DNA of 64,000 bases from Jacaranda mimosifolia (taxonomy: Eukaryota > Streptophyta > Magnoliopsida > Lamiales > Bignoniaceae): positions 2,667,507 through 2,731,506 of the forward strand of contig CM032121.1 of NCBI GenBank assembly GCA_018894105.1, in the 5' to 3' direction. The notes beneath the pieces are model-generated. The model was not told where the DNA came from and searched no databases. It saw only the letters and a program-made list of their open reading frames with translations. Shown piece by piece: positions 23,080 to 34,564 of the stretch; the first letter of the stretch is position 1; every line of letters begins with the position of its first letter. Made by a program: the position numbers and the translations under genes.

Positions 23080-26000
23080 TATATATATGTATGTATATAT
23101 GAAGAACATAGAACTGAGAAATAAGAGAAAAGGCATTCAATTTCTCCATCTTCCAATAATAAGCTGCAATTGTTGACCAGAAAGATTATTTTGACTATGA
23201 AAGGCTAATTTTGAATTGAGGATTGGGTATATATATACAAGACAGAATATATATATATATGTAATTAGTGGGAAATTTAGGATTTAATTACTATTGAAAT
23301 CTAGAATTCATTTAATATAATTTCTTACTTATGTTTTGGAATTTTGAGTAGAATTTAAATGTGAAATACATGTAGTAAAATTATTTGGTATCAAATATGA
23401 TTGTTGGGTTTTAAGATACTACAGGCTTATGGTACCCATAAGGCTGGTCTTAAGTAAATTTTGTCTAGTCAATCAGTTAAATTTGTGACTGATGTGCTTA
23501 TTAAATGAATTCAACCGACTCAACATATGATTCAATTGATTCTGAGATAGGTGATTGACTTCTAGAATTGATCCTGAAAGTGAGTGTCTAAACTTATAAC
23601 TATTATATAATATTACTTTGCAAAACCAGAAGAATATATGTATAGTAGCGCATGCTACAAAACTTCTTTTCAATAGACACTGCATTTTATATGTATTCTA
23701 CTGTGCACAAAAAGAAATATTTTTCTTGTTTTATTTTTGGAAAAAAGAAAACCTATTCTTTTATGACTAATTTTTTATGCTTCTAGACTAGCAAATTAAA
23801 CTCGATGATCAACTTATTACTGTTATTATTACTTGTATTGTTACTGTTAGTTGGATACAACTTGGTTTGGGTATGTGAGGGACTTCATTGGGCAACAATG
23901 AGCTAGCCGGTTGAACCCAAAACCCCCATGGTCTAATCCTCTCAGCGCACAATAGAAACCATTTGTAGCTGAGGTGGGTCGTAAGAATTCACGGGGATGC
24001 TTGGGCATTGCTTTGGTAAGGTTGCACCTTGCCCAGAATGATAAGGTACTGTTACAATGGAAGTTAAAAGGTTGACTGGCTACAACAAACACTGTTTGAT
24101 CATCGTATTTAAGTTGTTAGTTTAGAAAACTGTTTATTAAAATTCTTAACTTATTACTACTTAACTGTTTAATGTTTCCACACATGTTTTTCTCAAATAT
24201 TTTCACTATACAAATTCTTGAATATTTTCACGATACAAATCATTTTAAATTCATGAACTTATACTGCACATACTTGGCAATCACTGAATCCTTTCCTCAC
24301 ACTCGTTTTCTTCTTTAACATCTTTCTGGTAGACCTAGATGCTAATTCTAGTGAGGAGGTGGATTATTTTGTATATATGATTGTTGACCAGAAAGATGGA
24401 TTATTTTAGTGAGGAGGTGGATTATTTTGTATATATGGTAAACATGTATATATATATATGTATGTATATATGAAGAACATAGAACTGAGAAATAAGAGAA
24501 AAGGCATTCAATTTCTCCATCTTCCAATAATAAGCTGCAATTGTTGACCAGAAAGATTATTTTGACTATGAAAGGCTAATTTTGAATTGAGGATTGGGTA
24601 TATATATACAAGACAGAATATATATATATGTAATTAGTGGGAAATTTAGGATTTAATTACTATTGAAATCTAGAATTCATTTAATATAATTTCTTACTTA
24701 TGTTTTGGAATTTTGAGTAGAATTTAAATGTGAAATACATGTAGTAAAATTATTTGGTATCAAATATGATTGTTGGGTTTTAAGATACTACAGGCTTATG
24801 GTACCCATAAGGCTGGTCTTAAGTAAATTTTGTCTAGTCAATCAGTTAAATTTGTGACTGATGTGCTTATTAAATGAATTCAACCGACTCAACATATGAT
24901 TCAATTGATTCTGAGATAGGTGATTGACTTCTAGAATTGATCCTGAAAGTGAGTGTCTAAACTTATAACTATTATATAATATTACTTTGCAAAACCAGAA
25001 GAATATATGTATAGTAGCGCATGCTACAAAACTTCTTTTCAATAGACACTGCATTTTATATGTATTCTACTGTGCACAAAAAGAAATATTTTTCTTGTTT
25101 TATTTTTGGAAAAAAGAAAACCTATTCTTTTATGACTAATTTTTTATGCTTCTAGACTAGCAAATTAAACTCGATGATCAACTTATTACTGTTATTATTA
25201 CTTGTATTGTTACTGTTAGTTGGATACAACTTGGTTTGGGTATGTGAGGGACTTCATTGGGCAACAATGAGCTAGCCGGTTGAACCCAAAACCCCCATGG
25301 TCTAATCCTCTCAGCGCACAATAGAAACCATTTGTAGCTGAGGTGGGTCGTAAGAATTCACGGGGATGCTTGGGCATTGCTTTGGTAAGGTTGCACCTTG
25401 CCCAGAATGATAAGGTACTGTTACAATGGAAGTTAAAAGGTTGACTGGCTACAACAAACACTGTTTGATCATCGTATTTAAGTTGTTAGTTTAGAAAACT
25501 GTTTATTAAAATTCTTAACTTATTACTACTTAACTGTTTAATGTTTCCACACATGTTTTTCTCAAATATTTTCACTATACAAATTCTTGAATATTTTCAC
25601 GATACAAATCATTTTAAATTCATGAACTTATACTGCACATACTTGGCAATCACTGAATCCTTTCCTCACACTCGTTTTCTTCTTTAACATCTTTCTGGTA
25701 GACCTAGATGCTAATTCTAGTGAGGAGGTGGATTATTTTGTATATATGATTGTTGACCAGAAAGATGGATTATTTTAGTGAGGAGGTGGATTATTTTGTA
25801 TATATGGTAAACATGTATATATATATATGTATGTATATATGAAGAACATAGAACTGAGAAATAAGAGAAAAGGCATTCAATTTCTCCATCTTCCAATAAT
25901 AAGCTGCAATTGTTGACCAGAAAGATTATTTTGACTATGAAAGGCTAATTTTGAATTGAGGATTGGGTATATATATACAAGACAGAATATATATATATGT

Positions 26001-27102
26001 AATTAGTGGGAAATTTAGGATTTAATTACTATTGAAATCTAGAATTCATTTAATATAATTTCTTACTTATGTTTTGGAATTTTGAGTAGAATTTAAATGT
26101 GAAATACATGTAGTAAAATTATTTGGTATCAAATATGATTGTTGGGTTTTAAGATACTACAGGCTTATGGTACCCATAAGGCTGGTCTTAAGTAAATTTT
26201 GTCTAGTCAATCAGTTAAATTTGTGACTGATGTGCTTATTAAATGAATTCAACCGACTCAACATATGATTCAATTGATTCTGAGATAGGTGATTGACTTC
26301 TAGAATTGATCCTGAAAGTGAGTGTCTAAACTTATAACTATTATATAATATTACTTTGCAAAACCAGAAGAATATATGTATAGTAGCGCATGCTACAAAA
26401 CTTCTTTTCAATAGACACTGCATTTTATATGTATTCTACTGTGCACAAAAAGAAATATTTTTCTTGTTTTATTTTTGGAAAAAAGAAAACCTATTCTTTT
26501 ATGACTAATTTTTTATGCTTCTAGACTAGCAAATTAAACTCGATGATCAACTTATTACTGTTATTATTACTTGTATTGTTACTGTTAGTTGGATACAACT
26601 TGGTTTGGGTATGTGAGGGACTTCATTGGGCAACAATGAGCTAGCCGGTTGAACCCAAAACCCCCATGGTCTAATCCTCTCAGCGCACAATAGAAACCAT
26701 TTGTAGCTGAGGTGGGTCGTAAGAATTCACGGGGATGCTTGGGCATTGCTTTGGTAAGGTTGCACCTTGCCCAGAATGATAAGGTACTGTTACAATGGAA
26801 GTTAAAAGGTTGACTGGCTACAACAAACACTGTTTGATCATCGTATTTAAGTTGTTAGTTTAGAAAACTGTTTATTAAAATTCTTAACTTATTACTACTT
26901 AACTGTTTAATGTTTCCACACATGTTTTTCTCAAATTTTTTTACTATACAAATTCTTGAATATTTTCACGATACAAATCATTTTAAATTCATGAACTTAT
27001 ACTGCACATACTTGGCAATCACTGAATCCTTTCCTCACACTCGTTTTCTTCTTTAACATCTTTCTGGTAGACCTAGATGCTAATTCTAGTGAGGAGGTGG
27101 AT
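23080..27102. repeat. Three tandem copies of a 1,369-bp unit
   Basis: Copies run about 23,080-24,448, 24,449-25,817 and 25,818-27,102. Fixed points repeat at exactly 1,369-base spacing (23,473, 24,842, 26,211), and minus frames of 70 and 81 codons are identical in all three. Differences seen are a 2-base AT length change near 23,265 and a few substitutions near 26,935-26,942. The right arm has a single diverged copy (47,186-48,459). The frames are not conserved in that copy (81 codons here, 64 there, with changes), so I do not call genes. Confidence 0.93.
24351..24437. repeat. Templated junction between tandem copies
   Basis: The 29-base stretch starting GTGAGGAGGTGGATTATTTT occurs twice (24,351-24,379 and 24,409-24,437). 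Between them is TTGTTGACCAGAAAGAT, which matches 23,171-23,187. The same junction recurs at the second boundary (25,720-25,806). It is absent after the last copy, where GTGAGGAGGTGGA continues into TCCTGCG. Confidence 0.85.
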
Positions 27103-27854
27103 CCTGCGTATGATGAGTATCAAGATTGAAGGCTTAGTTTAGACTTCTGCAGTAGACTAATGTAGCTTTCCTAAGCTTGTTATTTCTATCTTATTTATTA
27201 TAGATTCTATTTGTTTTAGTTGAAGTTAGATAATGGTACTTTGAATTTTTGGGTTATAAAACTAGAATTGGATTTGTTTAAGTTCTCGTTTAACTTTATG
27301 GTTTTAGATTGTTAATATTATGTATTTGATTTTGAGTTTCACGCTTCGAGACTAGACTGTAGGGTTGGAATTTTGGGACGTGACATGGTTCCCTAGAACA
27401 AAATTATTTTGGGAAACTATAGCCAAACATACCTTCATTTTTCCTCCAAAACACTCAAAAAAGTTTTACCAAAATACCCTTTCATATCCTTCATTATCGC
27501 TAAAACTTCCCATTTTTTTCAATATATACATATATATTATATATATCATATATATTTTATTATTATTCTAACAACAAAAAAATCAATCAATTCCACTTTC
27601 ACCCTAAAAACCCAACAAAAAAGTACTGATTTGACTGCTACAGTAAAAAATGTCTCCCCCCCAAAATAAAAACAAATATACCAAAACTCTCCAAAAATCA
27701 AGTTTTTAGCTATTCTCCATAATATGACCAAAAATCCATTACATTCTCTCCAACACAACTTTCACATTCTCCAATATCACTTTCAACATTCATTCTCCCA
27801 AAACACATATTAAAATTATACAAAAAACATAACCAAACATTGCCTAAGTATTTC
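27103..27854. other. Low-copy AT-rich arm segment, no gene recognised
   Basis: Pairs with about 46,430-47,185 in the right arm, including a stretch near 27,360-27,500 and its reverse at 46,800-46,926. Small frames exist in both arms but differ in length and sequence. An (AT)n tract lies near 27,525-27,560. Confidence 0.5.
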
Positions 27855-28210
27855 AAAAATAAGGTAGTTGGTAAAATCTCAAGGATTAATTTTGACAAGA
27901 TCGAGCTCCAAAAATAAAATAGAAGATTACAATAAAATGGTAAATGAATTTTCCACCCCAAGGTTTTTACACATTCATTTGTTTTTTATAGTGGCCAGAA
28001 ATTAAATTTAATATTTTATAATTTAATAACGATCAAACTGATCGCTAAATATAGAACCGTCTCTAAACATAGAAATTCAGATCATGTATCATCATAATCT
28101 TTCAATAAAGATGCATAAAAAGAGGCACATAGAAGGGTTCTCATAAACAACAACAATTGATTATGACTAGATATGTAACTATATATAAAAGCCCAATTAT
28201 TTTAAGGAAT
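27855..28210 (+). repeat. Dispersed segment shared with 3.7-4.2 kb and 46.1-46.4 kb
   Basis: Two blocks matching 3,735-3,960 and 4,100-4,230 in direct orientation, and 46,120-46,420 in reverse. Function unknown. Confidence 0.7.
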
Positions 28211-28679
28211 TATCCCATTGTCACGTATTTAATAGGGGATTTGTCCTTAAAAAAAGACACATCGACAAGAGGATGAGAAAGAGAATCATACATCCAAACT
28301 TCATCCTCCAATTACAAGTATAGGATATATTTGAATTCAATCTAAATATATATATCATTTAATTTAGCCAAAAGTTGGTAAGTATAAAAATATTTATAGT
28401 ACCTTTCATATTCATTATGACCTGAATTAATGAACTTGAGGTCAAGGCAAGCAAATCTAAGATGAATCAAATCCATTAAGAACCCATTTTCTTGCATACT
28501 CACCAGACCTACCTCTTGTGGAGGAGCAAGAAAGTTAAAAACGAAGTAAGCTGACCCTTTATTTACTCTTCATTTCTTTGTAAAAAAGCAGTAGGCCTAC
28601 CGACAAGAGCCGGCTATAACAATGGACTTTAGGAAATTACATTGAATTGGAGATATGTATGTACAAAAAACATTGAATA

Positions 28680-29290
28680 GTTGAGTCATAAACATTATAC
28701 CATATTGGTGTAATGTAAGTTTCATTACTAATATGATATTATTTCCACAATTTAATATAAAACACATGTACGTAGTTTTACACTAAATGTAAGAAAATAT
28801 CATATTAATACAATACAAATTTGATTAAAGACGTGAGATCATTCTAACAATCTAATAAGAAATGCACATAGTTTCATACTAAAGGTAAATATATGACATA
28901 TTAGCAATATTGTAATACTTACTATTAATGTAACGTGAAACGTGTAGTTTCATACTAAGAGTAAAAATTATATCATGTTAGTACAATTTAAATTTCATTA
29001 TGGTCATGACATGATGATTTTCACAATTAAATATGAAACATCTACAATTTCATAGATGATGTAAAAACTATACCATGGTAGTACAATGTAAGTTTTACTA
29101 CCGACATGACATCATTTTTATAGTTCAATTTGAAACGCATGTAATATTATACATATGTAAAAATTACACCACAATTAGTAAACAGTAAAGTCTACCCAAC
29201 ATAATACTATTCTTACACTCTAATATGAAACTAGCGATTTCCATGTTAAGGGTAAAAATACACCTTGTTGGTACAACATAGGATTGTGAC
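28680..29290. repeat. Ancient degenerate tandem repeat (~75-100 bp units)
   Basis: A core like TTTCATACTAAGGGTAAA, followed by ATATCATATTAGTACAATGTAAG, recurs about six times (near 28,765, 28,865, 28,940, 29,040, 29,130 and 29,230). Units are heavily diverged. The same array is in the right arm (44,960-45,560). The stretch 28,211-28,679 before it shows no gene. Confidence 0.7.
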
Positions 29291-29455
29291 ATGACATCAA
29301 TTTAACATATATAGACAAGTATTCTTCAATCTCTATGGGAGGTGTTTGGTGCTAGGCAATAGTATGAGACAGGGTCTTTAATATAGGATAATAACCTTTT
29401 TTTTATATCCACCACTGGGAGTATGGGCTGGTTCTAAATTTTTCCTAAACCTGTC

Positions 29456-31635
29456 TGTAACACCCCTAAACTTGGAAATTTGAGAAAATGAGGATTTAGA
29501 AATCAAGAAATTCGTTGGTTGGATTTTAGGGCTAAAAAAATAAAAGGACTTAATTGCTTAGAAATTAAAAGTGTTGGGGTCAAATTGCTATCTAAGAAGA
29601 CTTGATTGACCAATATTTGAAAGGTTTTGTGGGTCAAAGTAGAACTATTTTAGGTCAACTAGGTGAATGTGAGGCACTAAGGAATTGGGAAACTGAATTG
29701 AAGAATGTCAAAGCCTTGGAGGAGTAAGTTGCAGGCGGGAGGAAAGTTTTGGGGATCAAGGTTGGATTTCTAAAAATTGCCTTTAAATAACTCATTTTCA
29801 ACTTCACTCCCCATTCTTCATTTCTTCTCCACCAAAAATCGACTATATCCTTCTCCGATGAACTTCACTGGCGATGGACCGAAACAAAAAACTAAGCCAG
29901 CTAAAATACTCCTCACCTATTTAGGAGTAGAATAGTGCCACATACAGTATGAAAGCACGATAGACGGCAAAGAAGCAGAGGATCGAAAATAAGGAATAAC
30001 GGCATGTGACGGGGACAGCGGAGCAGTGGCAAAAACTAACTTCTAGGTTATGTTTCATGTTGGGTTCAGCTCAAGGCAGAAGTTGGTGGCCTTGCATTAA
30101 GGTTCGGCGAGGTGGCAGTGACAACAGAACTTAAGCTTTGGGCGATGGTGGCGAGTGGTGGTGTTGGACTTTCATGCTTTGGTAAGACTAACTAACTGAT
30201 TAGAATAAGTTGATCCCAGCTGTTAAGTTCGGGACGTGCCATTAAGTTGATCCCAACTGTTGAGCTCGAGACGTATTGTTAAGTTGTTCCTAGCTGTTGA
30301 GAGCAGGATGTGCCGATAAGTTGTTCCCAGTTGTTATGCTCGGAACATGTCGTTAAGTTGATCCTAGCTATTGAGCTTGGGACGTGCTGTTAAGTTGTTC
30401 TCAATTGTTATGCTTTGGACGTGCTGATATGTCGACTGATTGACTGACTGACTGACTGTCTGTCTGATTGCCTAAGTGACTATTTGACTAACTGTCTGAA
30501 TGACTAACTATTTGCGTAACTGAATGACTGATTGATTACCTATCTTTTTGACTGACCGATTGTTTGACTTTCTGACTGACTGATAAACTGATTGGAATAA
30601 GGAGAATCAGATATGCATGTCATGTTATGATCTGTTGGACTGCATATGTTACTTGGGTTTGCTTGATTTCGATTTTATTTTGAATGTTTATATTCTGCTC
30701 ATGGAGCAACACGGATGGCGTAGTTTCTTGGTCTAGATCGCGTTGTTGTCCAGGCCAAATGAGCCATCTGCATTTTCTCCCAAACTGATTCCATTGAGAT
30801 GGACCATTCCTCTCAAACTAATCCAATTGAGACAATCCCTGGCCGTGTGAACCGACAGTCACAACTCCCGAGCTAGTACCTACTAATAACCTTGAATTGT
30901 TAATGCCTGAATTCTGTTACGTTCATGTTCTGATTGCATTGTCTGTTAATTTATGATCTATTGAAATGTTTCCTCTTTAGCATAGCCCTTATGATCTATT
31001 ACTGATTGTTATCTCTCACTAAGTCCTTTAAACTTATCCCCCACCCCTACCCCCACCCCACCGTATTTCTTTAATTTTTTCAGACAAGGTTAAGTGATGA
31101 ACTTGAACTCCAGGCTTGGATCGGCGAACACATTTTGTAATAGAAAAATGATTGTATATGCTTATAGGTACTTTTGGACATTTTGTATACCTTAGAGATG
31201 TTGTGATATGTTAGGTCTGAATTTAACATCTGCAGGGTGTATATATATTATATTGAACATTATGAGATCAATTATGATTTGTATATAGTACTTTCGTTAA
31301 GGTTTGCTTAAGATGAAATCTATTGTTGTTTCTGATAATAGAACATGTGTTGTAACTGTTATGGATTCATTCGTATGTTAAGTTCTAAACTTAGTAATGT
31401 TGTGACATGTCAAAATGAAATTAAGGTATGTGGTATGTATGGCATGATGAATGCTATGGAATCAATTAATGCATGTAAACTGTACTTTTGTTGAGGATTG
31501 TTTAGGTTGAAACTTGTTGCTATCTCTGATAATTTTGGAAAAAAAATTCTGATGGGCCTAATGATTGTATTGTGGGTTAAGATTTACATAAATTGAGTTG
31601 TGCCTCAACTTAGGGGCTATCCCAAGTAACGCCAA
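29456..31635 (+). mobile_element. Solo LTR, left-arm copy with internal deletion
   Basis: Starts TGTAACACCCC at 29,456 and ends near GTAACGCC at about 31,633, after CTTAGGGGCTATCCC, the same pre-terminal motif as the other LTRs. No internal region or second LTR is attached, and no target duplication is visible (CTGTC before, ATTAA after), so the right end may have decayed. It has lost about 840 bases near 30,170 relative to the right-arm copy. It contains a six-unit 37-base array and a (GACT)n-like tract (30,430-30,600). Confidence 0.75.
30206..30427 (+). repeat. 37-bp minisatellite, six units, inside solo LTR
   Basis: Six units exactly 37 bases apart, each starting TAAGTTGATCC or TAAGTTGTTC and ending near GGGACGTGCTG. 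The period is exact while the sequence has diverged. The right-arm partner is at about 42,985-43,205. Confidence 0.88.
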
Positions 31636-32375
31636 TTAAGACAGATTGCAATCTAAAATGTTGGGAATTGGGATGTGATTGTGTAAGTGCGTCGCTCAAT
31701 TTTGTTATTTCCTCTTTAAAATATCACCTTTGCCCTTAAATCTTTTGAATATATTACAAGTAAGTCTTCGGAGTACTACCAAAAATAATCCTTAATTATT
31801 CTCACATCCCCAAGCCCCAAATATTAGTTTTTGTAGGGCAAATATATAATTTTTAATCTTAAAATATTTCATATCAAATACTCAAATGAAATTAAGAGAA
31901 ATTGTAGTGGCAGTATAACATTCCAATTTTTAATATTAAATAGCATAATAAATTTGTTAATCTTATTTTAATCTCCTCTTGCACTACTATTGCCATGGCC
32001 TTAAAGCTCAAAATTATACAAGCATTGAAGATAAAATTCAATGGAAGAGCTATTATCTCAATCTTCATACTAACAAACAAATAACTTTTGAATTCAATAA
32101 AGCCAAAAAAAAGGGGGGGGGGGGGGAAAGAAAAGGAAGATACTCCAAAAAATTGAAATACAAGAAATAAGATTAGTTCATTTTATTCATTAAAATATGA
32201 TGATGCCCTTTTTAACAAAAAGGGCATTACAGTACTTCCCCATTTATTTGGTCATCGTAATCTACAATGTTCACACTATAGGGAATCATACCTAAGTGGT
32301 AGAAGGTTCAAATAGAGCTGAAAGCCCGCAAACATATGGATCGGATCTTCAACTCAAATAGAGCCTAAAGATCTA
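31636..32375. other. 3' flank and untranslated region of left PLAT gene
   Basis: Pairs with 41,026-41,780. Contains a poly(A) signal, a 3'-UTR hairpin and a run of 14 G (32,113-32,126) that the right arm lacks. The small frames on both strands at 31,892-32,170 are not conserved as proteins. Confidence 0.6.
32182..32227 (-). terminator. PLAT 3'-end signals: AATAAA and 11-bp hairpin
   Basis: On the minus strand, downstream of the stop at 32,376, there is a perfect 11-bp stem with a 3-base loop (32,203-32,227; ATGCCCTTTTT and its complement), then AATAAA at 32,187-32,182. The right-arm copy keeps AATAAA (41,214-41,219) but has a weaker stem (41,176-41,196). The role is inferred from position only. 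Confidence 0.6.
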
Positions 32376-33070
32376 CTAAACCACAGAAACCAGAGACAAA
32401 TTTGAACCGTCCATCACAGGCTTCTTGCCATCGGTCAAACAGGAGCTCCTGATGGCAGTGAGTTGAAACGGCGGCACATCGGGGGCTAGCCATTGATCCA
32501 CCTTGAAATATTTCTTAGCACACTTCTTGTCTACCCCAGTGGTGGTCACGTCAACGTAGTCACAGTACCATCCGGGAAGCAAACCCGTTCCGCTAGAGGT
32601 GAGGTTCATCTTACAAACATTCTGGGTCAAACACGGGCCTCGTCCGCTAAAGATATCAAGGTTTCCCCTCTCGAAGTAGTTGTGTCCCTCGCCCATAATC
32701 CCGCCCCACAACACCAGATTGTTGATCCTAATTCCATGACCATTCGCACCGTACAGACTTAAGGTGATGTTAGAGTCCGTCCCTGCCCCTACAATTGAGC
32801 CCGTCTTTACATACACTGTGTAAACACAATCCGCATCAGCCTGTAGTTTCACCACATCATCCTGCATTTTCCCCACATTTTGAGCACAAAAACTTCAGAA
32901 ATATGCACAAAACTTAAACAGGTCTATCGTCGATTAATTTTTTGCTGGTGTATGAAATTTGAATCTGATAATTATGAGATGTGATTGAAAAAAGAGATAC
33001 TTACAGATTTGCAGACGGTGAGGATGGAGCCAAGGACGAGGAGATGGAAGAAGAGATGGTTGATTGCCAT
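32376..33070 (-). CDS. PLAT-domain stress protein, secreted/ER type (left copy)
   Basis: Two exons: 33,070-33,005 (22 codons) and 32,861-32,376. The 143-base intron has GT (33,004) and AG ends in phase 0. The 183-residue product starts with a hydrophobic signal peptide (about 1-22, MAINHLFFHLLVLGSILTVC). A single PLAT/LH2 domain (about 33-160) follows, with CVYTVYVKTGS, AGTDSNITLSLYG, NYFERGNLDIFSGRGPCL and GWYCDYVDVTTTG. Six cysteines (34, 99, 105, 122, 136, 163) suit an oxidising compartment. Length and motif order match the plant PLAT-plant-stress family (Arabidopsis PLAT1-3, ATS3-like), small single-domain proteins linked to ABA and abiotic stress responses, without the lipoxygenase catalytic domain. 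The biochemical role is unsettled in the family. It is paired divergently with 40,330-41,025. No disruption seen; expression unknown. Confidence 0.93.
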
Positions 33071-34564
33071 TTGTATTGCATACAACTTCTTTCTTGATTT
33101 GCTTTCCTGTAATGCAAAATGAGTTGTAGCTCAACAATTTATAATACTTCACATGAGAAGAAAAAAAAAATTAAAAAAATTGGTGGAAAATGTCTGTTTA
33201 GATCATTTATTTCAATTTATATTTCATCTCCTATTCTGTTTTATGAATATATGACACGTATATTAAATATTTTTTTTATAAAAATAATTAATTAAAAATC
33301 AAATACGCTTCATATATATATATCAAATTAATATAAGTGATGAGATATAGAATAGAATAAAGAATTCAAAGTGAAAAACGTAGTACATAAAATATACATA
33401 TATTTGTCAGAAGTTGTATGAATGGAGCATCCCGACGTCGTAATTGCATGTTGATTCTTGATTGGTTTATTTCTTTTTTCTTTTTTCTTTTTTCTTTTTT
33501 TACCTGATGAATTGGAGTCAGCAGTAATATAGTAGCCCACGTGATTGCAATTGATTTGGCTATTTTCTTTTCTTTTCTTTTTTTTAATTTTCTTAACAGA
33601 ACAAATTGTGATTTTTCTTTTAAAAAAGATTGTTTGCATTTGGGATATTCTTTTGTTTAATAATTTCAAAATAATTATATTTGGGTTCTCAAGAATCAGT
33701 ATTTTTTTAATTGGTTGGGTATCCATTTTTGTTTTGTTTCGTATTGTCTTGTTATATTTTTTATTTTTTATTTTAATTTATATTTTATTTCATAAATATA
33801 TATTATATATATGATCTACAATTTTGTACGAAAATATAGAAATTATGTCAAATCAACGTCGTATAATTTTATTACATATATAACATAATTTTTATTATTT
33901 AATTTATTCACATTAGAGACATACAAAATTTTTAAACATGTAGATAAACTACTTTTTGCAATAATAATTAAAAAAAATTATAGTGTATATGTAAGTTAAT
34001 GCAAGATTTTTATTTTCGTATTTCCTTTAATAGAAGATATTGCTATATTGTGTCTTATTTTGTGATTCATTATTAATATAATAAGTTAAGACCTTAAGGG
34101 CTAAACACAAAATTAAAAAAGTCAAATTAATTAAATAAAAAGAAAATCCATTCAAAATGAGCTTCACAATTTAAATGGGCTCAAGTCTAATAAGAATTAA
34201 ATTAATATAAAAATCAATTCTTATAATAAAAAAATATCTATACACTCAATTTTTATTTTTTTTTATTTTTTATCAAGGCCTAATTCTAGATGGGCACAAT
34301 CCAAAATCAAAATTCTACCATTTGATTGATTTATAAAAAGAAAACCTAAATTCATGTCGGTGTACCATCAATTATGTTACAAAGGACATGAGCATTTATT
34401 GGGGAAAAAACTCACGTGATGGCATTTATTGATGGAGTTATGGACCTCAGTTTTCGGTGAGATTACCACATTCCGATCGATTACTGTGGTATTTATTGGT
34501 TGGTGTACTATTCTCCGTGCGGGGTTGGTGAGGCCACTTATTTCCCATCTTTATTATTCAATGC
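33071..34564 (-). promoter_or_regulatory. Upstream region of left PLAT gene
   Basis: Pairs with 38,828-40,329. TATA-like ATTATAAAT lies about 70 bases before the start (around 33,145-33,135, minus). A near-palindrome CTTCTCATGTGAAG sits just upstream of it. A CACGTG G-box with ABRE-like flank (complement of GCCCACGTGATT) is at 33,538-33,543, and a second CACGTG is at 34,413-34,418. Such boxes are bound by bZIP factors in ABA responses; use here is inferred. Short AT-rich frames (e.g. 33,328-33,814) arise from T/A-rich tracts and are not genes. Confidence 0.65.

Larger units (their letters stand above)
7149..34564. repeat. Left arm of giant imperfect palindrome
   Basis: Landmarks correspond in reverse complement to 38,828-61,548: PLAT gene (32,376-33,070 with 40,330-41,025), solo LTR (29,456 with 44,792), gag-only element (22,693 with 48,831), nested MITE (18,778-19,251 with 52,283-52,730), and Helitron end (8,962 with 59,837). 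Left-only differences are the triplication at 23,080-27,102, the scrambled block 9,108-~16,300, and an ~840-base deletion near 30,170. The inner edge is sharp, at AATGC ending at 34,564. Confidence 0.92.

Noticed and set aside
23473..26830. Repeated minus-strand frames of 70 and 81 codons in the triplication as a gene family
   Set aside because: Identity simply reflects recent DNA duplication. In the diverged right-arm copy the frames are shortened or lost, with no protein motif and no bias toward synonymous change seen.
29456..31635. Target-site duplication for the solo LTR
   Set aside because: Flanking five-base sequences (CTGTC and ATTAA) do not match in either arm; the right end may be eroded.
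32376..33070. Lipoxygenase gene because of the PLAT/LH2 domain
   Set aside because: The product is only 183 residues, with a signal peptide and no catalytic iron-binding domain; motif order matches stand-alone plant PLAT proteins.
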